Positions 46,928-58,547 of a stretch of 64,000 bases of DNA are shown here, in pieces (the stretch's first letter is position 1; every line of letters begins with the position of its first letter). A program made the translations under genes and the position numbers. The stretch is taken from the NCBI GenBank assembly GCA_000328365.1, contig KB300094.1:5017-69016 (forward strand), given 5' to 3'. This DNA comes from Capitella teleta. Its lineage: Eukaryota; Annelida; Polychaeta; Capitellidae. The notes beneath the pieces were generated by a model. The model saw only the letters and a list, made by a program, of their open reading frames with translations. It made no database searches and was not told the origin of the DNA.

Positions 46928-47244
46928 GTGAGTGAGTGAGTGATGGGGTTTTACGGCTCCACCCAATCCGATCGGATGATACGGGCGCCAGAACAGAAAG
47001 CCCGGAACCGGGGTTTCCCCCTACTCTTATCGATAAATCCCAAGGGTTCTTTATCCTGCATACCACCATAGACAGTATTACTCAGCGCCCGGCCTTGTTA
47101 CGCATTTGGGCAGCACTCCATAGTCACCGAAGAATTACAATTATAACGGATTACAATTATAATTCACAATCATAACGCCCGTGGCCTGATAGGATTTCGA
47201 ACCCGGGACCTCGACCCCAACGGTCGTCATAGGATTGTAGTCAG
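46928..47244 (-). mobile_element. tRNA-derived SINE, head partly lost, with perfect target duplication
   Basis: Same family as 40081-40393. The minus-strand copy keeps box B (GGTTCGAAATCC) and the full body and 3' end with a (CTCA)n tail, but lacks the box A part of the head. Flanked by an exact 14-bp duplication CCTTCTGGGTAGGA (46914-46927 and 47245-47258), which proves retroposition and a fairly recent date. Confidence 0.92.
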
Positions 47245-47258
47245 CCTTCTGGGTAGGA

Positions 47259-49675
47259 CTTGTGGTTGTCAAATATTGTTGGATGTCCAGGAGTCCTTCG
47301 AACTTTCCTCATGATTGCAAAAGCGCTTGTTCCAACATTACTTATAATTACACCCACCCAAAGGAATTCTTGTGATGGTCGACCTTTCAGAGTAATTCCT
47401 CCTGGAGAGACGAGATCGACAAGGATATATTTAAAACAACTTATTATTTGTTACACTCATTCTGCAAACCTGTCATCTTCTCACTTTTTCTTTTTCTCCA
47501 TAGGACCACATTTCCTAGGAATAGTAGTCCTGGACTACGTTTTCATTAGGATATACATGTTGTTACATCTGCAATAAGTAAGTGGCTGGAAAGCTAAATT
47601 GACATTTGCTCATTAATTAAACCAGCCGTAGACAAAGAATTAATTCAAGTAGAATTAATTCAAGTAGCATCAAAGCAAATATGCAGGCGGCTGTTCATCG
47701 GCTCAACGACTTTGATCTTTCCATAAGAGGCAGCGAAGCAATCTTTGGTTATTAATAAGCGGTTAATTGGTAATTTTCATATCGGTTAATAAGTTAAAAA
47801 AACCGTTAAGAAAGGTACCGACTCCTGTCCTAATGTCACGATAAGATATGGCATAGAGAATAAATCTTAATAATATGACTCCCACGCTCGATATCTTACA
47901 TACAAAAACCCGTTACCTAACGTAACCATGGTAACGTTAGATAACGTTATTGCCCCATCCTGAGTAACGTTTGATAACGTTATTTTGTAACGTTAGGGAA
48001 GGTTACCTACACGTGTCTCCCACATTTGCCTAACGTTTCGTGTTTGCTGGGGAGCTTCTTCGTGCGCATCCGATATTTCATGCTTTCGTCTATAATCATA
48101 ATCTGAATAATATGCCCCCACCCCCAATAGAGGTACCATTATAAGAGTAATAAATTACTAAATCCACCCTGCTGCATGACCATCGAGGTGAAGGTATCTG
48201 CAGCCGAGCGAATCTGGAATGGGTCCGATTTTCAAATGACGGTGTTCAATGTGCGGTGAGAGCATCCATATTGGATACATTTCGGTGTTTTGAATTTAAT
48301 ATGTTAATAAAAATATGTTATTATCTAATAATTATGTGAGTCAATACAAAATAATTTCTTAACTAAATTTTGCCAGTAAACATACATGAATAATAAAACA
48401 CGTGCCTGTAGCAGCTGCTGACCCCATAGCACCCAGCAGCATTAAACCTCTTTAATTCAAGATTCAAAGCTTATATGAAAAACAAATATCGTAATTCCAC
48501 AGCCAATAAAGCTGGTGACGTCATCAGGGACATTATATCATAGATTCGTCCAACAATTGTTCTGTTTTCCATACTAGTATCGTGGCTATACTCAGTATCC
48601 AATATTATTTTTTTCATATTTAAAAATTTTCCTTGGTCACATCTCTGATTGATTCTTGTTTCATAGTATGCCTATCTCTACTTTTAATGTGGATAATTGT
48701 TCATAGTTTGCATGGTTCACCATTGGCAATTTTATGCCATTAACTTATTCATTAACTTATTAATTTAATAAATAAATGAATAAAACGCTCATAATTAATT
48801 TTCTAATTCGTTTATGACTGGCTCAAAAATGCCCCTTTCGATTACTAGTGCTTGCATTTAAATAATCCATATTATGTTGACTGATGTATTGGACTCATTA
48901 TAAAACCAGTGATCACATATTCGAATTGGTTTCAAGCAGCTATATCAATTGAAATCGAATACAAGTCCCGTCTTATTTGATTTACTTCTTCTTTGAGTGA
49001 ACAGTAAATCAATTCAAGCTGAGGAGGCTGCGTACAAGTGCGTTTGAGGGTTATTTTGTTGATGTGCGTTTAATCCGAATCTTCTTTTCTCTTGTTCAGA
49101 GTGTAGCCTCGTAGATACTCATGTGTTTGTGTGAACAGCGCACCATCCAACCCTGTGTATTACAATTAACCCTAATTAACCCAAAGATGCAGAAGAAAGC
49201 GACTGACCAACCGTTGTCTAAGCCACTTCCAAGGAACCTGAACTGATTCGAAACGAGAAGATCCTTTGAAGGTGAAGCAGCGGCTGAATGTTTCAACCAA
49301 AGTTGAGGTGAAAATGGAGAGAATACTTGATGTTGGTTATCGTAGAATTTAGATGGAATCATACGTGATGCCGCATTCATATCGACCGTACGAACTGTAT
49401 AGGAGCATTGTATTAATTAACCTATACATCATCAGGTAAGTCAGGTAATCTGTCGGTTTGGAAACAGAAGAAGGTATTATTTGATTGATTCCTTATGTTA
49501 AATGGTAAAATAATTAACTTAATTATGAACCCATATTCGAATGTGTGGCTTTGAACGCGCGTGTCTTAATAATGACCCATCAAAGTACTGAATGTTACTT
49601 TGCTTTCGAACAAACTGTTAAATGTTACATAGTTATGTAAAATTAACCACCGTAGCACCCTCGTCTAGCACTCAC
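47259..49675. other. intergenic region, no gene recognised
   Basis: A cluster of TAACGTT words, including the near-palindrome CGTAACCATGGTAACGTTAG (around 47922-47941), lies at 47910-47995. The rest is AT-rich. The minus-strand open frame 49096-49380 is not convincing as an exon although it lies downstream of the DEG/ENaC relic. Confidence 0.45.
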
Positions 49676-49935
49676 CTTTCTGCTTTCATCGTATTCTTTT
49701 TTTCGGTTCCAGTTCTTTCATGAGATCGACACGTCTCGGGTCGGCCAAAGAGAGCATCGGGGCGCGGATGGAATTCAGATTGCGCAACTTCACGGAAGAG
49801 AAATCCAGGTATCCAAGCAAGAGGGTGGTGGAGGTGCAGGTAGTTCACCAGGACTGTGTAAGATTGGTAGCTGCCAGCCACAGAAGCTCCGATCACCATG
49901 ATTACCCACAATGCCCTCGACCATCAATGGTCGGA
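49676..49935 (-). pseudogene. DEG/ENaC sodium-channel exon remnant
   Basis: On the minus strand a first transmembrane segment of DEG/ENaC type is visible: RALWVIMVIGASVAGSYQ then YTVLVNYLHLHHP, with the conserved Trp, the Tyr before the pre-extracellular Pro, and the right spacing. The expected FPAVTxCNLNxxR motif follows, but in another frame (LDFSSVKLRNLNSIRAPML, DPRRVDLMKELEPKK). A stop lies just before the TM segment, and a further frame slip at an A-run would be needed to reach the consensus donor at 49675-49670 (GTGAGT). No other channel exons were found nearby. Family members are amiloride-type, ligand- or acid-gated Na+ channels. Most likely a decayed gene fragment. Confidence 0.6.
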
Positions 49936-51039
49936 TCGTGGAATGATGCCCTGCGGAGATGTTTCCTCTGCAAACTGAATGCCGATGCCTGTAGCCGTTT
50001 TCTCTCGTTTCTCTGTTTTTTCTTTTACTTCTAATTTCTGTGAAAATGCAAATCAAACATTTTGAATGAATACATAATGAGCTCGCATTATATCTCATTT
50101 TGTACACAGTTCGATTGCCCATTTCATCTGCATTAAAATCTAACAATCTAGCTCCATATTCATGTCCGTTTTGTCGCTTATGGAATGGCCAGTTTGGATC
50201 CAGATTCTATGTTAATTTAAAATCATTAGTATTGTTAACTAGTCCCATCATGCTGGCTTTCATTTGTGACTGACATCGCATTATGGTTATCAATCATGTT
50301 CTTTTGATTACATATGCCATATTGCTAGCATTATTTTTCATAGTATTACTGTTTTTCTTGTTCAATGAATGAGTTATGCATCAATCACATATCACATATC
50401 AGTTTGAGCTTTGTGAAGAAAAGGGAGAGGAGGAATGTGTTAATACTTTTATGATTAAGTGTAAGTACAGTCCTTTATTAAACACTTCGTTTTCACTTGT
50501 TGAAATATGTTCTGCAAGGAATCAATAATAATAATAGTCCTAAATTTATTATTCTCTGGTTAAACTGATAAAAACATGGGTTCTGATTAAAAGGTTGACA
50601 GTTTCGTACGTTATGATCTCTGAATGCGTTATATCGATGAGATGAGTGCGTTATGATTACCAAGTGCGTTATACTTGTAACACCAACTGCCGATTTTCGT
50701 GCTTCATGCCCATCGCAGTGCCCTCACGAGTGTGCAGCGCTCTGGCAGAATGCACCGTGCCTACGAGCGATCTAGGATACCAGTGGAAATTATTGATTCT
50801 AGTTACGTCTTTATACTTCAATGGTAAAAGCCACGCTGCAATCAGATAACCTCTCACCGAGAAGAAACTCTCGCGAAGGCCGCTCTTGTGTTGTCACTTA
50901 TTGTCGCAAGGCGTCTAGTGATGACTTGCTAAACTACCGTTGTTGTTTGGAGCTTGCTCTGCAATCTATTGAACTGCCTTACATCTGTACCTCGTGTACT
51001 AGTGATGCATGCTATGATTTCCCAGTACTTTGATTCTAT
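49936..51039. other. intergenic region, no gene recognised
   Basis: Includes four close CGTTAT words (50606, 50629, 50649, 50666). Open frames are short; none resembles the missing DEG/ENaC exons. Confidence 0.45.
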
Positions 51040-52010
51040 GGTCCATGCTTGAATTCCGCAGTTCTTCGAAAAAGACCGATAGCCGGGTGGTCAGAATTAA
51101 GCCATACAAGGAGAGATCGATTTTCTGGCACCGGTTATGGAAATCGAACGGTTGTTCTAGACAGGGCGAAGTCTACAAAATTATGAATAAAGCCCGAGTT
51201 CAATATAAACGCATCTCCCGCCGAGTTGCAATATCCCAGGAGAGTATCTGTATGGGACAATATGGCAGACGGTGTTTTAGCCGGTAGATGTAGGAACTTC
51301 TGGAATGAAGAAAGATTTATAACACGCGTCAAAATTTCGCACCCAAAAGTCTTGTGGAAGGCGCAAAAGACAGAGGAGAAAATAAATGATTTGTTTACTT
51401 CACAAAATATCGGGACTTATATAAAAGTGAACCATATGGGGATTCTGTGTCACCTAAAACCAAGCTGAAGCTCCCTCAAAGCTACCTGTCTGTCTATCCT
51501 CTTGTACGTTTGCGAGTCCTGGGTTCTCTCAAAAGATATGAAGCACGGCATTAAATCCTTAACTACCTCATATTGGGTTGGGTGGAGCCGTAAAACCCCA
51601 TCACTCACTCTTACTACCTCATATGCCATAGGATAATCCTAAACATTAAGAGGACTGATAGGGTACCCAAAGCAGAGCTCTACAGTACTGACACAACCCT
51701 TAGTCTGCACAGTGATGAGGTGCCAAATTAACTGACATTCCTAGGCCATCTTCTCAGGATGGATCCATCAGTCACCATACATCTACGCCCTCTACCCCTC
51801 CTTCCTCCACGGTAAAAGACGACCAGACCACCAGAGGATGGACTACCTGAAATACACCCAGGAAATACATCCAGGAATGTAAGGGAGATCCCCTCGGCAT
51901 ACTGACACCATACCAGATCTGCAACCAGGCCCAAGACCAAGCAACATGGCGGAAAGTTGTAGTCCACTGCTGCGCAGCCGAAAGATGATGATGGCGTTGT
52001 CCAATATGAC
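51040..52010 (+). mobile_element. degraded LINE (RTE-like 3' end) with an inserted SINE
   Basis: 51100-51470 reads as the endonuclease-RT linker of LINEs (FWHRLWKSNGCSRQGEVYKI then NMADGVLAGRCRNFW). 51490-51560 gives PLVRLRVLGSLKR / CESWVLSKDMKHG-like sequence, and 51735-52000 the usual 3' part (GHLLRMDPSVT, then QDQATWRKVVVHCCAAER). The RT core is absent, frames change repeatedly, and a SINE fragment is inserted at 51572. The parts are collinear, so probably one internally deleted element, but two relics are possible. Confidence 0.7.
51572..51610 (+). mobile_element. 39-bp 5'-truncated SINE inside the LINE
   Basis: ATTGGGTTGGGTGGAGCCGT followed by AAAACCCCATCACTCACTC is the 3' end of the SINE family. 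Flanked by ACTACCTCAT at 51562-51571 and 51613-51622, an exact 10-bp duplication (longer with one mismatch). Confidence 0.88.
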
Positions 52011-52744
52011 GTTCTAATCATGGATAGTTTTTTACATGTTATCGAGGAATTTGGAGGCTAAGAAAACTATCAGCCATTGGCCCCTTTGGTGTGAAATAAA
52101 AGCAACCAGCAGCGCCGCGGCTGATTTTGGTCAACTTGGGCTTCAGGCATCGTTGAACACTCTGTTAGCTATAGAGAATAATTATGTCAGAGCGATCGTG
52201 ATCGACCACAGAAAATGCCGATTTACTGCGAAATTAAGGGGAAAATGATCGTTTTGAAGAATGTGCAGGGTGTTGTAGTATGTATTTAGTATATATGTTT
52301 CTGCCTTCATTGGTTAATCATTAGTTGTGTTGCTCTTTAAAATGGACGAAATGTTCCGTTTCTTTCGCAATAAGCACTCGGCGCTTTCAAACTGTGTCAG
52401 GATTCGGTTATAAACTCGAGAGCATACTCGGTGGCCTCGTTTTGATAGCTAATTGTTAAAATATTAACTTTGTCTCTTGGCTCTAATACAAATTTGATTC
52501 AGCAGTGACTTCCTGCTTGCATGTGCTCAGGAACACTTCATTATTTTGGATTCTTTCACGTGCAGTCTCAGTCTGACATTGTGGGCATTGCGATTGCTGT
52601 TCACGGCAATCAAGATGGCTAAGAAGAGAGAGAGAGAGAATAAAAACATAGGGTTTTTTTTAATTGCTACAACTAGGCAGAGGACAACTTCGCGTAAAAC
52701 GAGGAATTGAAAAGAGAAACGTTTAGATTGGACTTGCGGGCGCT
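52011..52744. other. no gene recognised
   Basis: Moderately GC-balanced DNA; an AG microsatellite at 52623-52640. Nothing coding identified. Confidence 0.45.
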
Positions 52745-52945
52745 ATGGTTGTAAAATGCTGCATAATCATAATTCGTTAGAATTAAAATTCTTCGATGAC
52801 AGTGTTGCGTAACAAGGCCTGGGGTTGTGCGGTACTGTCTATATATTGTGGTGTGTAGTTTAAAGGACTCTTGGGATTTATCGATAAGAGAAGGGGGAAA
52901 CCCGGTCCCGGGCCTTCTGTTCTGGCTCTCGCATAACCCGCCTTG
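52745..52945 (+). mobile_element. SINE body copy without head or tail
   Basis: Plus-oriented match to the SINE body: AATTCTTCGATGACAGTG, TTGCGTAACAAGGCCTGGGG, TTGGGATTTATCGATAAGAG and CCCGGTCCCGGGCCTTCTGT. Diverged relative to the copy at 46928-47244; both ends lost. Confidence 0.8.
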
Positions 52946-54177
52946 GACCACATAAGCCGTGAGACTTCAGCAATTCGTGGTTAAATAAACCCTCCAAAAA
53001 AAACAAAAACAAACAAACAAACAAACAAACGAATAAAAAAAATGACTTAATGACCTCGTGACATTTTCGCTCTTTTTTCACAGTTTGTGTTTACATGTAT
53101 GCGTCACCAGGATTACGTCATAGGATTACGTCATAGGATTACGTCATAGGATTTGCACCTACGTCACCTGCTGCAGAGAAGGACACCGATTACCACATTA
53201 GATGCTCCCCATCATTGCTCATGATTCTGCAATTATTTGTATCAAGTGCAATCTATTTATGTTTCATCCGTGGAACAATTGCAATGTAGGCACAGGTACA
53301 AAGTCAACAACCGTACCAGACATATAATTGTAAGAAAATGTCGCAAGCTGAAGGCTACAGCGGAGTAGACCTGCTGCCCACAAGCAAAATCACCGAGCAT
53401 TAACACACCGTCAATTCAGTGAACGAGGAATGCCATCGGTATAGATGCACTGTTCAAAGCGCCACTTGACCAAACCGTTCTCCGTTGACCCGAATAAAGA
53501 TGATACCTGATTGATCTTTATTTCCTGTTTTTTCCCTCAATTGTCCGGTCCACAATGATCGAGCGAATAAAAAAAATGGCAAAAGGGAAGCGTTGGATGA
53601 GCTTTCTTCTCCGACCTCCTTTCATCCGGGTTCATCGCGTGTCCGTCGCCATTTTGTCCCTGGGCGATTGTGTTGTGGTCAAAGTAGGTGTACTCGGGCG
53701 AGAAATGTTCACAAGAGCTGTATTCATGATAATTAAAAAGCCGTGCGTGGCATTAAAGCTAATTCGTCTTTACAAATCAATCGAATTGAACGTTGCAGTG
53801 TTGCTTCGAAATTCTCAACGAAAGCTCTTTCTTCTCAAGTTGTGATCTTGCTCGATGAGAGGGGCATGAGAGGATAATTGGAGGAAGGGCAAGGAGGGGT
53901 GGGGGTTACCAGGCGCCTCTGACGATATGAATACATTGCAGTGGGGTACTGACTCTATGATTCTATAGTTGCTATATAATTAATATATTTTATGCTACAG
54001 AATCAAAGCCGTCCGTCTAATGAGCAATGCAAATTAATACTATAATATAAACAATCGAAAAAGCATTTTTTTTTTTTTAAATGATGGATGAACAAATTTT
54101 AGAAGTTGGTTTCATAAAAGTGCAGTTGAATTATTAAAGGATGGACCACCAGGATTTCATAGCTTACAAGTTGTACG
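52946..54177. other. no gene recognised, with two small tandem repeats
   Basis: AAAC microsatellite at 53000-53030 and a 13-bp array (53109-53153). The open frame 53555-53845 is not recognisable. Confidence 0.45.
53109..53153 (+). repeat. 13-bp tandem repeat containing CRE-like TACGTCA
   Basis: Three exact units of AGGATTACGTCAT (53109-53147) plus a partial fourth; another TACGTCA follows at 53160-53166. Each unit carries TACGTCA, a CREB/ATF-type half-consensus. Confidence 0.85.
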
Positions 54178-54410
54178 AGTTAACAGGCAATCAAGCGACG
54201 AGCGAAACGTACGATTCGAGGTACAAATGTTGATGAGATCCTGAAGATACGGAGAGGCCGAGCCATTTGTAATTGTGTAGATAAAAGTTGACTTCTGTGT
54301 TGCAGACAGTGCTCAATTGGCAACCAATGGAGATCCTTCAGCACTGAAGCCATCTGCTGCGATTGTCTTTCCAAGAACCCGCGCTGAAGAATTCCGCCGC
54401 ATTCTGCTCC
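54178..54410 (-). mobile_element. LINE 3' coding relic
   Basis: The minus strand shows VLKDLHWLPI and, one frame over, SPYLQDLINICTSNRTFRSS: the C-terminal reverse-transcriptase tail common to CR1-like and related LINEs. Frame changes and the T-rich tract at 54412-54464 bound it. Confidence 0.7.
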
Positions 54411-54662
54411 CGTTTTTTTTTTTTTTGGCTTTTTTTTTTTTTTTTTTTTTTGTTTTTTTTTTTTTCGATTTCCCTCGATAGATGAAAAGGTAAGTCACGC
54501 GAGCCATTGTCTATAAGTGAATGTCAGTAATTAAGATACTTCCTTGTGCTGACATGTAGGTTGACATAACTAGTCACTTAAAGCCCCGGCTAAGGTACTA
54601 ATTTAGGCTAATTACAGGTAAATCGCTATTGTAAAGTGCAACTTATCATACTCGTCAATGCT

Positions 54663-55866
54663 ATATACTTAGGTGCAAAAGAAACGCAACCTCTTGGATA
54701 TGCCAGCACCACATTCGGGGTATGCAGTGCATAGACACGAATTTCCGTGTGTAATAAGTTAAAGCACTAGTGCACAGATCCCCGAAAGTTCCAAGAAAAT
54801 AAATAGAATTAACCTATTTTAATTGGAGGAACAATCGACAAGGGGTCAAAATAAAAATGTTCGATTTTCATGGCCTGATATTCCAAGCGCTTTGACTCAC
54901 ACCTCAATAACACATGAGAGGATTTTTTTCTTTTTTTCAAATTTCTCCATGAGCCCCTCAACCGTGCCCTGTGAGATGTTGTTACAGCCCTGAATCATCT
55001 GCTATTTTGGAGAGACGGGAGGCGGTTAGGAATTACTGACTTAAATTTCTCCCGAAAATGTTCATTTGGCAACAAATTTGGCGCTGTGCCAACAGTTTAA
55101 TTTCCTTCCTCAATAAGTCCGCAATGACCATAACAAGGTATAGGTGAGTATTATTTCGCTGAAATTGTCCGATTTCCGGATATTCATAACCCGCATTCGT
55201 TTGTTTGTTTTTGGGGGTTTTTTTTATTTTTATTTTTATTTGTGATCTGAGCCCCTGTCTCCCTTACATGAGCCGATATCAAAAATTTATCTGCAGATAT
55301 TGGTCGGTCGCATTCCTCCCCTGTTGCACATTCAGTAAATATTAGCTGTCTTGAGCCAGTCTTGGCCGTGAGCTCGCCGGATCTGCCAGTCCTATCAGTT
55401 TACTGTCACTCTTAGGCATCCAGAACGGGGTCAATCCAAGGTACACCTGGTTTCTTCCGCTCGATGACCGCGTCTGTTGCGTGGTTGATACACTGTGTTC
55501 GATTTGGCGGTTTGTGACCCTTGGATCAACTCGACGCTCCAGAAGGCTTCTGGATATAACTCTTCAGGAAGCTGTCAGACTTCCCAGAGTGCAAATTTCT
55601 CAAAAGTCTGTTTGCTTTCGAGTAAAGCATTCGTTGAAGTATCATTCCAGTCCATTTCATCGTCTATCTAAGTCATCTTGTTATGAGAGGAAGAATATTT
55701 ACCAGGATTCATGGATTGGCTGGCCAAGGAAATCATTCTTGGGTCGCGAACGGTTTGAAAATGAAGAGAGTAGACTCTCGCACTATGTAGAATATACCTA
55801 TAGACATGGATTAACTAATTATTAAATCAATTATAGATCATTGCGTTTCTTTTGCACATATGTATA
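54663..55866 (+). mobile_element. DNA transposon family T, copy 1 (1.2 kb, both termini)
   Basis: Termini GTGCAAAAGAAACGCAA (54673-54689) and TTGCGTTTCTTTTGCAC (55840-55856) are perfect inverted repeats, extending outward as TATACxTAx on both sides, so TA is a possible target duplication. The interior holds a T-rich tract (55200-55240). The right half on its minus strand shows coding-like scraps (GVPWIDPVLDA; CATGEECDRPISADKF) shared with copies 2 and 3. No transposase family could be named. Confidence 0.8.
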
Positions 55867-56582
55867 GTATGCAAGCCATCCAAGTTTATCTATGCATTAT
55901 TCCATTCGATCTCCGTCCAAAAATAACCAAGAGACCAGTATACGACGACATGCAAACAAGATATATAACATTGACAAATATGGTGATCGCATTTCTCGAT
56001 CACCATATCAATGATATAATCATGAAATGTGCATAAATACTAAATGAACCCAACTGAACAAATCGAGTAAGCAGAATTTATTGCTTTTTGTCGTTGCCTT
56101 TTTATCGCAATTACATTGCTGTTGTGTTGCATACATTAGTAACTGCAATAATCTTAATTCCCTTTGCTCTTCTGGGAATAGGAGAGACATGATGCTGCGT
56201 TGTTATAAGTGATTAATTGCAGTAAAGTCGCCAAGGGCCAGAGCAGCCGCGAAACAAATGACACAAGTTATATATTAGCCAAAACTAGCTGTGCATCTAA
56301 TTTCTTGCGTGTGCTGAGTCGGTGAGATTGTGGAATTATAAGCATCTACAGATTAGATATGTACATATGTACAGTGAGCCTATACTCAATATTTTATAAT
56401 CACCTCCAGATTACATATGTGCATATTCGTGTACAGTGAGACCACACTCAATATTTGATCTAAATGATATTTGCAGCACATAATTATTCGGATTACTGAC
56501 CGAGTTTGAATCTGCAAAAGTTGCAAACCTTTTGTAAAATTGCACATCACCCTCGGCTTTGTTGGTGTGTGCATACTGAACA
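55867..56582. other. spacer between transposon copies
   Basis: AT-rich, no feature beyond a near-duplicated ATTACATATGTGCATATTCG / ATTAGATATGTACATATGTA pair around 56352-56450. Confidence 0.4.
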
Positions 56583-57138
56583 GTATAAGAAACGCAAGAT
56601 TCTCCAGTTATGCCAGAGAATTTATTGGTATTTTTTATTCAAGTCGGTATAAAGCGAAATGAACACAGGCTATTAAAAGAGAGGCCTATGATTATTATTT
56701 TTTTATTATTATTATTAGGTCTTTTATGGGGATCCGAGCCCCTGCCTTCCCTACCTGAGCCGATATCAAAAGTTTCTCTGTACAGGTGTTGGTCGGTCGC
56801 ATTCCTCGCCTGTCGCAAACCCAGTAGATATGGTTGTCTTCAACCAGTCCTAGTCCTAGGCTCGCTGGATAAGGACTGGTCTTCAGCTTTCAGTCCATTT
56901 GCTGGCTGTCACTTTAAGGCATCCAGAACGGGGTCAATCCAAGGTTGACCTGGTTACTTCTGCTCGATGACGCATTTGTTGTGTGGTTGATACACTGTAT
57001 CCGATTTAACAATTTGTGACAATTGGGTCAACTCTACGCTCAAGAAGGCTTCCCACGTTCCATCGTCTATCAAAGTCATCTTATTATGGGAGTACATGTA
57101 TGGGAAAGAATGTTTTCCAGGATTCGTGGAAAGTCCGG

Positions 57139-57175
<37 letters not shown>

Positions 57176-57283
57176 GGGTCGCAAACTTGATACACTTGTT
57201 CACTGTGTAGAATATATTTTCAAACCCAAACATGGATTAGCTAGTTAATATTTATAGAATCGGGGTTTTTCTTTTACACTTAA
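56583..57283 (+). mobile_element. DNA transposon family T, copy 2 (internally deleted)
   Basis: Left end GTATAAGAAACGCAAG with TATGCCAGAG as in copy 1; right end GGGTTTTTCTTTTACAC. The left-central part is missing, while the right half aligns with copy 1: GAGCCGATATCAAAA, TTGGTCGGTCGCATTCCTC, CATCCAGAACGGGGTCAATC, TTGATACACTGTATCCG. A poly-A tract lies at 57140-57170. The minus strand keeps a short open piece (DDGTWEAFLSVELTQL). Confidence 0.75.
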
Positions 57284-58077
57284 TGCCTCTCAAAAACCAA
57301 GGTGACAAACGTTCCATTGGCTGAACAGAGGCTGTTCGTGCGCAAGTGAAATCGATGCTTCTGTTATTCTGGATCTTTGGTGTCGTCCTGAAATAGCAGT
57401 TTCCTAATGGACTATATAGAAGACAGAAATTGACATAACAATGTTCATTACAGCGCTGCCACAATGTGCCACGTGTACTTTTTGGAATGCTCTGTATCTG
57501 AAAGATAATTCTGAATAATTATTACCACGATTGATGAAGATATTGAGAACTTAGTTGCGTATCTTTTGTTTTTCTTGTGTCACCAATCCATTCCCTATGA
57601 TCACCTATCATTACCTATGACGACTTTTCGTTGTAACCCCACTCGCTTCATGTTTTCAGTTGCTCGGCGAGACGCTATTTCTTTGGCCACAGGTGATTTC
57701 TTAACATGATTATCGTGTCAATGACTCGCAGTCAGACGTACGGTCTGAATGTGATGCATCAGATGTTGTTGCAATGTGCACGCGTGGCCTGCAAATATGG
57801 CAACGATAACCATATGATGTCCGCCCGCAGTCTGCTTGGTACACCTCGTTACGCGCAAGTCGACGGTCTAAAAACTCAAAAGCAACGTGACTTTCTTCTG
57901 TTCCTCGTTGACAGTGTTTACTCGTGTCTCATGGCCAAGACAACGATTTTGTTTTAATTAGAAGCAGAGGAATTGTGAGATGTCCTATTACTGTGCTGCT
58001 TGGAAGGTCATTTCCTGGTTGTCGAGGCGTGAGACCAATTCTAATTGAAATGACCTCGCCATCCGCATTCAATGCTA
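57284..58077. other. spacer, no gene recognised
   Basis: Open frame 57706-57957 (83 codons) has no recognisable domain. Confidence 0.4.
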
Positions 58078-58078
58078 T

Positions 58079-58222
58079 AAAGTGTATGATGTACATAAAG
58101 TGTATGATGTACATAAAGTGTATGATGTACATAAAGTGTATGATGTACATAAAGTGTATGATGTACATAAAGTGTATGATGTACATAAAGTGTATGATGT
58201 ACATAAAGTGTATGATGTACAT
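58079..58222. repeat. 18-bp tandem repeat, eight units
   Basis: Eight near-perfect units of AAAGTGTATGATGTACAT. Because 18 is divisible by three, several frames stay open on both strands and mimic repeat proteins (for example YIKCMM units); these are artefacts. Confidence 0.95.
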
Positions 58223-58547
58223 GATACACGATACAATGGTGATCTCACAGATTGTACACTACCAGACGCAAACAGAGACACTTCAATTATCTCAACAATC
58301 ATCCATTAATTAGCGTTAATTAACCTGGTGTCTGGTGAGGCCATCAGTTTTGACACTTCGGAGATCTTAGATAATTATGATCTAATTAAGGAAGGTCTGA
58401 ACTAAATCTGGTTCACTGATTGTGAACATGATTGTGCTTGTTATGGGGTGGGTGCGGTTCTTTCTTACACTCGTGATTAATTAAGCCAACTGGCTATGAT
58501 TAATTAATTAAGCCACATTATGAAGAGCCAGATTAATGCATTACTGT

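Noticed and set aside
57929-58313. Repeat-protein ORFs on both strands
   Set aside because: All stem from the 18-bp tandem repeat, which stays open in several frames.
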